Assembly (NCBI GenBank): GCA_017532885.1
Contig: JAFXIS010000029.1
Span: 11,065 to 75,064, forward strand
Reading direction: 5' to 3'
Origin: Alistipes sp.
GTDB taxonomy: Bacteria; Bacteroidota; Bacteroidia; Bacteroidales; Rikenellaceae
DNA length: 64,000 nucleotides
A program made the position numbers and the translations under genes. Every line of letters begins with the position of its first letter. Position 1 is the first letter of the stretch. Positions 42,655 to 49,716 of this stretch are shown here, piece by piece. The notes beneath the pieces were generated by a model. That model worked only from the letters and a program-made list of their open reading frames with translations, was not told where the DNA came from and searched no databases.

Positions 42655-42696
42655 GAGTGAGAGTTTTACCTTGAGGCAGGGCTCTCACTCTTTTTA
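42655..42696 (+). terminator. Terminator after outer-membrane protein gene
   Basis: GAGTGAGAG (42655-42663) pairs with CTCTCACTC (42682-42690), followed by TTTTT. Confidence 0.85.
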
Positions 42697-42752
42697 TGCG
42701 TGGTTCGCAGTGAAAAACAACATTTTTCGCCATAAAAACCGACATTTTTGAA

Positions 42753-42791
42753 TTTTGAATTCTTAATTTTGAATTTATATATGTATCTTTG
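42753..42791 (+). promoter_or_regulatory. ileS promoter with shared AT-rich upstream element
   Basis: A 24-nt AT-rich segment (42753-42776, from TTTTGAATTC to TTTTGAATTT) lies 7 nt before the -7 box TATCTTTG (42784-42791). The identical 24 nt precedes the rplS promoter at 54742-54765 (minus). Confidence 0.6.
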
Positions 42792-42869
42792 CATATTGTA
42801 CCTCTTACAGAGGTAACAAAAAGTTGCAAAAAGGCTAAAAAGAAAACAAAACAAAATACAACATCCACT

Positions 42870-45800
42870 ATGAAGTTTAATGAGTATAAGGGCCTCGATT
42901 TGGCAAAGATTGCTGACGAGGTGTTGAAAAAATGGGATGCTGATGATACCTTCCACAAAAGTATCACCACACGCGAAGGACATCCTACATTCGTATTCTA
43001 CGAGGGTCCTCCCTCAGCAAACGGAATGCCGGGCATTCACCATGTCATGGCACGAACCATTAAGGATGTAATTTGCCGCTACAAGACACAGCAGGGCTTC
43101 CTCGTTCATCGCAAGGCGGGATGGGACACACACGGTCTGCCCGTTGAGTTGGGTGTCGAGAAGAAGCTCGGCATCACAAAGGAGGATATCGGCAAGACCA
43201 TCTCAATCGAGGAGTATAACCGCACCTGCCGCGAGGCGGTGATGGAGTTCACCGATGTGTGGGAGAACCTCACAAAACAGATGGGTTATTGGGTGAATAT
43301 GGATGACCCATATATCACCTACGATAACAAATATATCGAAACTTTGTGGTGGCTTTTGAAGCAGCTCTACGACAAGGGCTTGCTCTATAAGGGTTACACC
43401 ATTCAGCCCTACTCGCCCGCAGCCGGTACGGGTCTTTCGACTCACGAGTTGAACCAGCCGGGCTGCTACCGCGATGTTAAGGATACCACCATGGTGGCGC
43501 AGTTCCGCATCTTGGAGCCAAAGGCCGAGATGGAGGGTTGGGGTACTCCCGTATTCTTGGCATGGACCACAACACCTTGGACCCTGCCTTCGAATACCGC
43601 ACTCTGCGTGGGTCCGAAGATTGATTATGTCGCAGTTCGTACATACAACGGCTACACAGGCGAGAAGATTACCGCCGTATTGGCCGAGCCACTGCTCTAC
43701 ACTCACTTCAACAAGAAGGCAGAGGGCATCGCTCTGGAGGATTACAAGGCGGGCGACAAGCTCATTCCGTTCGAGGTTGTAGGTCACTGGAAGGGCCCCG
43801 AGCTGGTAGGTATGCACTACGAGCAGCTTATCCCTTGGGTTAAGCCCGTAGAGGTTGATGCCGATGGTAATTGGGTAAATGCCGAGGATAAGGCGTTCCG
43901 CGTAATCCCCGGAGATTATGTTACAACAGAGGATGGTACGGGTATCGTACATATCGCGCCTACATTTGGTGCTGATGATGCCTTTGTGGCGCGTCAGGCA
44001 GGCATTCCGTCACTCTTCATGATTAACAAGCGCGGTGAGACTCGTCCGATGGTTGATTTGCAGGGTAAGTTCTACCTTACCGAGGAGTTGGACGAGAAGT
44101 TTGTCGAGGAGTGCGTTGCTCCCGCTTACCGAGAGTACGAAGGCCGCTGGGTGAAGAACGCTTACGACCCGCAGTTCACCGTAGATGGTCGTTACGACGA
44201 GGCTGCGGCAGCAGCTGCCGAGTCGCTCGACATATATATCTGCCTCTCGCTGAAGGCTATCAACAAGGCCTTCAAGATTGAGAAGCATGTCCACAACTAC
44301 CCCCACTGCTGGCGAACAGACAAGCCGGTGCTTTACTATCCGCTTGATTCGTGGTTTATCCGCACAACAGCATTGAAGGAGCGCATGATGGAGCTTAACG
44401 ACACCATCCTTTGGAAGCCCGAATCGACGGGTACAGGCCGCTTTGGTAAGTGGTTGGAGAATTTGAACGACTGGAACCTCTCGCGTTCTCGTTTCTGGGG
44501 TACGCCGCTGCCTATTTGGGCTACCGAGGACCGCTCGGAGCTTAAGTGCATAGGTTCTATTGAGGAGCTTATGACGGAGATTGAGAAGAGTATCGCGGCA
44601 GGCAATATGACCGAGAATCCCTACAAGAACTTCAAGGTCGGCGATATGTCGAAGGAGAACTACGCGGTTGAGAATATCGACCTGCACCGTCCCTATGTCG
44701 ATTCTATCGTGCTTACATCGTCGAAGGGCGAGCCTATGAAGCGCGAGAGCGACCTTATCGATGTATGGTTTGATTCGGGTGCTATGCCTTATGCGCAGAT
44801 TCACTACCCGTTTGAGAATGGTGGCGCGGACTTCGGTGAGGTATTCCCCGCAGACTTCATCGCCGAGGGTGTGGACCAGACTCGCGGTTGGTTCTTTACT
44901 TTGCACGCAATCGCTACGATGTTGTTCGACTCGGTAGCGTTCAAGAATATTATCTCAAACGGTCTTGTACTCGACAAGAACGGCAACAAGATGTCGAAGC
45001 GCTTGGGTAATGCCGTAGACCCATTTGAGGTGCTTTCAACCTATGGTGCGGATGCCACTCGTTGGTATATGATTTCAAATTCGCAGCCGTGGGATAACCT
45101 TAAGTTCGACAAGGAGGGTGTGGATGAGGTACGCCGCAAATTCTTCGGCACACTCTATAATACATACTCATTCTTCGCGCTCTACGCCAATGTGGATGGT
45201 TTCACAGGCAGCGAGGAGGAGATTCCCGTTGAGAAGCGTCCCGAGATTGACCGCTGGATTATCTCGTTGCTGAATACTTTGGTAAAAGATGTTACCCGCT
45301 ACCTCAACGACTACGACCCCACACCCGCAGCGCGTGCTATTCAGGAGTTTGTGGGCGAGAATCTCTCGAACTGGTATGTGCGCCTTAACCGTAAGCGTTT
45401 CTGGGGCGGAGGCATGAGCGAGGATAAGCTCTCGGCTTACCAGACTCTCTACACCTGCTTGGAGACCGTTGCGAAGTTGGCTGCGCCATTTGCACCGTTC
45501 ATTTCGGACCGCATATTCACAGACCTCAACGCCGTGAGCGGTCGCCACAGCGACTCTTCGGTACATATCGCCGACTTCCCTGTGGTAAATCCTGCTCTCA
45601 TCAACACCGAGTTGGAGGAGATGATGGATATAGCACAGACGGTATCATCTATGGTATTGGCTCTGCGTCGTAAGGTGAATATCAAGGTGCGCCAGCCTTT
45701 GACAAAGATTCTTATCCCCGTTTTGGACCAGACAATGGCCGCCCACATCGAAGCGGTGAAGGCTCTCATTATGGGTGAGGTAAATGTTAAGGATATCGAG

Positions 45801-46355
45801 CTTTTGACCGATACTACGGGCATCATCACAAAACGCATAAAGCTCAACTTCAAGAATTTCTGCCAGCGCTACGCTAAATTGGCAAAGCAGATGGCTGCCC
45901 TTGCCGCAACATTCTCGCAGGAGCAGATTGCCGAGATTGAGTCAGCAGCCGAGACCACACTTGAGCTCGGAGGCGAGCAGGTTACTGTGACACCTGCCGA
46001 CTTTGAGATTACCTCGGAGGATATGCCGGGCTGGTTGGTTGCTTCGGAGGGTAAGCTCACCGTAGCACTCGACATCACCGTCAGCGACGAGTTGCGCCGT
46101 GAAGGTGTGGCACGCGAGTTGATTAACCGCATACAGAATATCCGTAAGGAGTCAGGTTTTGAGGTTACAGACAAGATTCGCGTAGAGATTGAGCAGAAGC
46201 CTATCGTTGAGGGTGCCATCGAGCACTTTGCCGACTACATCGCATCGCAGACCTTGGCGGTAGAGGTTAAAGCCTCGGCAAATCCCGCAGGTGGCGTAGT
46301 TGTTGATTCGGATGTCGATGATGAGCCTCTGAAGATTGCTGTAACGCGTTTATAA
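42870..46355 (+). CDS. ileS: Isoleucyl-tRNA synthetase (long, eukaryotic-like type)
   Basis: The ATG at 42870 gives 1161 residues (MKFNEYKGLDLAKIADEVLK); more distal codons overlap the promoter. The HIGH-like motif is NGMPGIHHVMAR (near 50), the CP1 editing domain spans about 190-400 with AWTTTPWTLPSNTALCVG, and the KMSKS motif is NGNKMSKRLGN (near 705). The anticodon and C-terminal domains follow. The length and motif style are those of the eukaryotic-like IleRS clade, which is often less sensitive to mupirocin. That clade assignment is by eye. A conserved hairpin without a T tract follows at 46367-46397. Confidence 0.97.
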   Translation: MKFNEYKGLDLAKIADEVLKKWDADDTFHKSITTREGHPTFVFYEGPPSANGMPGIHHVMARTIKDVICRYKTQQGFLVHRKAGWDTHGLPVELGVEKKLGITKEDIGKTISIEEYNRTCREAVMEFTDVWENLTKQMGYWVNMDDPYITYDNKYIETLWWLLKQLYDKGLLYKGYTIQPYSPAAGTGLSTHELNQPGCYRDVKDTTMVAQFRILEPKAEMEGWGTPVFLAWTTTPWTLPSNTALCVGPKIDYVAVRTYNGYTGEKITAVLAEPLLYTHFNKKAEGIALEDYKAGDKLIPFEVVGHWKGPELVGMHYEQLIPWVKPVEVDADGNWVNAEDKAFRVIPGDYVTTEDGTGIVHIAPTFGADDAFVARQAGIPSLFMINKRGETRPMVDLQGKFYLTEELDEKFVEECVAPAYREYEGRWVKNAYDPQFTVDGRYDEAAAAAAESLDIYICLSLKAINKAFKIEKHVHNYPHCWRTDKPVLYYPLDSWFIRTTALKERMMELNDTILWKPESTGTGRFGKWLENLNDWNLSRSRFWGTPLPIWATEDRSELKCIGSIEELMTEIEKSIAAGNMTENPYKNFKVGDMSKENYAVENIDLHRPYVDSIVLTSSKGEPMKRESDLIDVWFDSGAMPYAQIHYPFENGGADFGEVFPADFIAEGVDQTRGWFFTLHAIATMLFDSVAFKNIISNGLVLDKNGNKMSKRLGNAVDPFEVLSTYGADATRWYMISNSQPWDNLKFDKEGVDEVRRKFFGTLYNTYSFFALYANVDGFTGSEEEIPVEKRPEIDRWIISLLNTLVKDVTRYLNDYDPTPAARAIQEFVGENLSNWYVRLNRKRFWGGGMSEDKLSAYQTLYTCLETVAKLAAPFAPFISDRIFTDLNAVSGRHSDSSVHIADFPVVNPALINTELEEMMDIAQTVSSMVLALRRKVNIKVRQPLTKILIPVLDQTMAAHIEAVKALIMGEVNVKDIELLTDTTGIITKRIKLNFKNFCQRYAKLAKQMAALAATFSQEQIAEIESAAETTLELGGEQVTVTPADFEITSEDMPGWLVASEGKLTVALDITVSDELRREGVARELINRIQNIRKESGFEVTDKIRVEIEQKPIVEGAIEHFADYIASQTLAVEVKASANPAGGVVVDSDVDDEPLKIAVTRL

Positions 46356-46366
46356 TACGATTTCAC

Positions 46367-46397
46367 CCCATAGCCGCCATTTTTGAACGGCTATGGG
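46367..46397 (+). terminator. Hairpin after ileS
   Basis: CCCATAGCCG (46367-46376) pairs with CGGCTATGGG (46388-46397). No T tract follows, so termination may be weak. Confidence 0.55.
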
Positions 46398-46508
46398 TGT
46401 GATAACCGCAACGATACGGGTATCAAAAAAAATCGTTTTTTCGGGTAAAGATTTGGTGCTTTATAAAAATTTGCTTACCTTTACATTACAACCTTAAAGT
46501 TTACGACT

Positions 46509-46883
46509 ATGGCTGAAGAGAGAGTAAGATATAGTGACGCCGATTTGGCGGAGTTCAAGCAGCTTATTTTGAAGAAGCTTGAGCAGGCTCGTGCCGATTA
46601 TGAACTATTGCGTGCAAATATCGCAAATGACAACGACACACACGACACATCTCCCACTTTCAAGGTGCTGGAGGAGGGTGCCACAACGCTCTCAAAGGAG
46701 GAGACTGGTCGTCTGGTAGCTCACCAAAGCAAGTTTATCCGCAACCTCGAAATGGCGCTTGTGCGCATCGAGAACAAGACCTACGGAGTATGCAAGACCA
46801 CCGGTAAACTTATTCCCAAGGAGCGCTTGATGCGTGTACCTCACGCTACCGAGTGCATCGAAGCCAAGGAGGCCCGCAAGTAG
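46509..46883 (+). CDS. DksA/TraR-family protein with reduced zinc finger
   Basis: This 124-residue protein has an N-terminal coiled coil (about 10-90) and the C-terminal DksA/TraR fold YGVCKTTGKLIPKERLMRVP then HATECIEAKEARK. Only two of the four Cys of a typical C4 finger are present (GVC and TEC); the partner positions are Thr and Ala. I recall this form as common in Bacteroidetes. DksA-type proteins bind the RNA polymerase secondary channel and alter promoter choice, with or without ppGpp. The nearest -7 match, TACCTTTA (near 46475), is one base from consensus. Terminator follows at 46932. Confidence 0.85.
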   Translation: MAEERVRYSDADLAEFKQLILKKLEQARADYELLRANIANDNDTHDTSPTFKVLEEGATTLSKEETGRLVAHQSKFIRNLEMALVRIENKTYGVCKTTGKLIPKERLMRVPHATECIEAKEARK

Positions 46884-46931
46884 GCTATCCGATTTGGCAG
46901 GAATAGGATAATATTATAGGGTAATTAATAT

Positions 46932-46966
46932 AAAACAGAGGCGACGAACAAGTTGCCTCTGTTTCT
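46932..46966 (+). terminator. Terminator after DksA-like gene
   Basis: AAACAGAGGC (46933-46942) pairs with GCCTCTGTTT (46955-46964), followed by CTATTT. Confidence 0.75.
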
Positions 46967-47014
46967 ATTTCCGTATTGCACTAACAATATAAGCCTTGAT
47001 GAACTCTCTCTCCG

Positions 47015-47671
47015 CTACACCTCGACTAACCCATGACGAATGGCATAGACTACAAGGCTGGCGGTATTCTTGCAACCGCTCTTCTCCAAAATATTGGCGC
47101 GATGCTTATCGACCGTACGCTTTGAGATGAATAGTTTATCGGCAATCTCCTGCGTTGATAAGCCCTGACAAATAGCCACTAAAATCTCAATCTCTCGCTC
47201 CGACAAACGGTCAGCATCGACAATTTCATCAGTCACCGTATCGCCAACATGCACCGAGCGCATAGAGTGCGACAGCGCCATGAGCAACGACTCCGAGAAA
47301 TACTCTCCTCCGGCAGCGACAGTCTGCACAGCTGCGACAACCTCATCAAAGTCGGAATCCTTAAGCAAAAAGCCCTTCGCGCCAACAGCTACCATATGCG
47401 AATAATAGGCATTATCGCCGAACATCGAGAGCGTGATGACCTTCAACTCGGGATAGCGCTCCAAAGCCTTAGCCGTAGCCTCGGCGCCATTCATCCCCGG
47501 CATAGAGTAATCCATAAACACGACATCGGGACACACCTCCTCCAAGCGCGCCAAAAACTCCTCGCCGCTTCCGGCATCTACCACGACCTCAAAATCGGGA
47601 CATGACGCCAACAACATCTTCATACCATTGCGGAACAAAGAATGGTCATCTACAAGTGCTATGCGTATCAT
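47015..47671 (-). CDS. NarL/LuxR-type response regulator
   Basis: This 218-residue protein has a receiver domain (1-120) with acidic pocket LVDDH (Asp8, Asp9), phosphoacceptor Asp54 in VFMDYSMPGMNG, Thr in VITLSMF and Lys in GFLLKDS. A GerE/LuxR helix-turn-helix follows (about 150-215): LSEREIEILVAICQGLSTQEIADKLFISKRTVDKHRANILEK. It is the partner of the histidine kinase immediately upstream, with a 4-nt overlap (ATGA type), so translation is coupled. Target genes cannot be read from the window. Confidence 0.95.
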   Translation of the reverse strand: MIRIALVDDHSLFRNGMKMLLASCPDFEVVVDAGSGEEFLARLEEVCPDVVFMDYSMPGMNGAEATAKALERYPELKVITLSMFGDNAYYSHMVAVGAKGFLLKDSDFDEVVAAVQTVAAGGEYFSESLLMALSHSMRSVHVGDTVTDEIVDADRLSEREIEILVAICQGLSTQEIADKLFISKRTVDKHRANILEKSGCKNTASLVVYAIRHGLVEV

Positions 47672-48681
47672 TTTGCTATCTTTTTATCCCGTTTACGACG
47701 CTTTGGGGTCTCATCCTGCGTAGGCGATGAAGCCACAACTCGAGTTGCACCCTTCACATTCACTTTTGCCGTAGCCCTCATACCCTTACCCAAGGATGAA
47801 GTTATATCCAAATCGCCATTCAACGAGTTTATACGAGAATATATATTCGAAAGTCCCATACCGCCATCCATAACGGTCTGAGGATTAAAGCCCTTGCCAT
47901 TATCGGAATATTGCAACTCCAGCGTATCACCCACAACCGACAATGAAAGGCGTATTTCGCTACATCCGGAGTGTTTTAATGAATTGGTAACAAGCTCACA
48001 TATAACGCGATACATAATTACCTCAACATCCGTTTCATAGCGTTCACCGCGAAGGTTGGTTGTAAACGATATTTTCACCTTATGTAATAAAGCTGTGCGG
48101 TCAATGAAGTTTTGAACTCCTCGCGCCAACCCGAAATCACTCAGCACATGCGGCGAGAGGTTATTCGATATTTCGCGCAACGAACGCAACGCCTCCTCAA
48201 CGACATAGAGCGTATTTTTATATATATCTCGACGCCCCGACTCCATTTCGCTATGTGCAAGTGCCGACAACGAAATCTTCGCCGAAGAGAGCAAAGGTCC
48301 CAAACCATCATGCAGTTCCTTGGCGAAATTTGAACGCGTACGCTCCTCGGTGCGCAACACTGCCGACAAAACGCGCTTATCCAAGAGCTGACGATGACGA
48401 TTCAGGCGGTCAATATATATCAATAGTCTATCGAGCAGAACAATACCCACCGACATACATATCGACACCACGATATCAAACCACTCAAGGTTAATTAGAG
48501 GTTCGGGATTGCCATAGCTTATCCAAATCTGCAAAACTCGCTCGCCGGCAAGCACCATAAAGCCTATAATAAAAAGGATTCCTATAGCATTATACTTGGC
48601 AACTCGCACCAGACGCACGGCGTAATACATCGCAATGCACTGCACGATAAGCGCCAAATAGAGCAACACCTGAATCATCAT
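47668..48681 (-). CDS. Sensor histidine kinase, HisKA_3 (NarX/DesK-like)
   Basis: This 337-residue membrane kinase has three hydrophobic helices at about 3-22, 32-50 and 68-90, with very little extracytoplasmic sequence. It probably senses a membrane or intracellular cue. The HisKA_3 dimerisation helix holds the phospho-His in NFAKELHDGLGPLLSSAKISLSAL (near 120). The HATPase domain contains an N-box ELVTNSLKHS, and YSDNGKGFNPQTVMDGGMGLSNI as the G1/G2 boxes. It lies between surE (21 nt away) and the response regulator (4-nt overlap). Confidence 0.93.
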   Translation of the reverse strand: MMIQVLLYLALIVQCIAMYYAVRLVRVAKYNAIGILFIIGFMVLAGERVLQIWISYGNPEPLINLEWFDIVVSICMSVGIVLLDRLLIYIDRLNRHRQLLDKRVLSAVLRTEERTRSNFAKELHDGLGPLLSSAKISLSALAHSEMESGRRDIYKNTLYVVEEALRSLREISNNLSPHVLSDFGLARGVQNFIDRTALLHKVKISFTTNLRGERYETDVEVIMYRVICELVTNSLKHSGCSEIRLSLSVVGDTLELQYSDNGKGFNPQTVMDGGMGLSNIYSRINSLNGDLDITSSLGKGMRATAKVNVKGATRVVASSPTQDETPKRRKRDKKIAK

Positions 48682-48702
48682 AACCTCGACCGTTTTTCTA
48701 CC

Positions 48703-49506
48703 TTACTCCTTCTTTTGCAAGATACTCCTCAACATAGGCAGCTGGGCATAGCTTGTCATATCAACCTGCACCGGTACGACCGCGACATAACCATTTGCCA
48801 AAGCCCACTCATCGGTATCGACAGCCTCAGGTTCATAGTTTGTATAGCTGCCCGTAAGCCAGAAATAGGATTTTCCGCGTGGGTCCTCATGGCGGAAGAA
48901 CTCCTCATTCCACACACCTCGACATTGGCGACATACTTTAATGCCCTTAATCTCCGCTTCGGGGATATTCGGGATATTGACATTCAGGCAGAAAGGGTAG
49001 CTTATAGGCTCCTCGCTCTCCAAGACCGAAGCGATAATCTCGCGAGCATAGCGCTTGGCAGCCGAGAAATCGGCATCTGCATCGTGGTCGGTAAGCGACA
49101 AACCTATCGAGGGACAGCCATAAAAGCTACCCTCAATAGCCGCACCCATAGTACCCGAATATAGGACATTAATTGCGGAATTTGAGCCATGGTTTATACC
49201 CGAGATGACCAAATCGACCTTCTTATCCTTCAATAGGTGGTCGAACGCCACCTTCACACAGTCGGTGGGTGTTCCCGAGAATGAATAGACCTCAACGCCC
49301 TCCTCTTGGCGTTTTGACTCCAAAAACAGAGGTTCATACATCGTAATAGCCTGACTGCGACCGCTCTGCACAACGGCAGGCGCGACAGCAAAAACCCGTC
49401 CAAATTCACGCGCGACCTCCACAGCCACAGCAAAGCCTTTTGCCGAGAAGCCATCGTCGTTTGTAACAAAAATTAATCGTTCTGTTTTATCTCGTTTCAT
49501 AATCAA
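48703..49506 (-). CDS. surE: 5'/3'-nucleotidase SurE
   Basis: This 267-residue enzyme (a Met at 49500, MKRDKT, may be the true start) has the SurE signature LIFVTNDDGFSAKG with the two metal-binding Asp, VVQSGRSQAIT, and VDLVISGINHGSN with the metal-ligand Asn. It dephosphorylates nucleoside monophosphates and short polyphosphates in stress or stationary phase. The -7 box TACCTTTG (49536-49543, minus) leads the transcript surE-kinase-regulator. The operon partner is unusual for surE, which is commonly next to pcm or rpoS in proteobacteria. Confidence 0.95.
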   Translation of the reverse strand: MIMKRDKTERLIFVTNDDGFSAKGFAVAVEVAREFGRVFAVAPAVVQSGRSQAITMYEPLFLESKRQEEGVEVYSFSGTPTDCVKVAFDHLLKDKKVDLVISGINHGSNSAINVLYSGTMGAAIEGSFYGCPSIGLSLTDHDADADFSAAKRYAREIIASVLESEEPISYPFCLNVNIPNIPEAEIKGIKVCRQCRGVWNEEFFRHEDPRGKSYFWLTGSYTNYEPEAVDTDEWALANGYVAVVPVQVDMTSYAQLPMLRSILQKKE

Positions 49507-49535
49507 TCCTCACAAAATAGATATCTCCATCTTCA

Positions 49536-49543
49536 CAAAGGTA
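49536..49543 (-). promoter_or_regulatory. -7 box of surE-kinase-regulator operon
   Basis: TACCTTTG on the minus strand, 30-36 nt upstream of the surE start codons. Confidence 0.6.
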
Positions 49544-49716
49544 AAAAAAATATTCCGATTTTTAGAAGTTGTCTACATAGTTATTTTCCAAAAATGGAAG
49601 GAATAATTTTTATCAAAGCAAATATTTTTACAAGTTTATGTGTTGATTTTTAGTATATTTTTTATATTTGCATATAAATATTCACTCATTTGCAAATTCT
49701 TAAAGTATCAACCATA

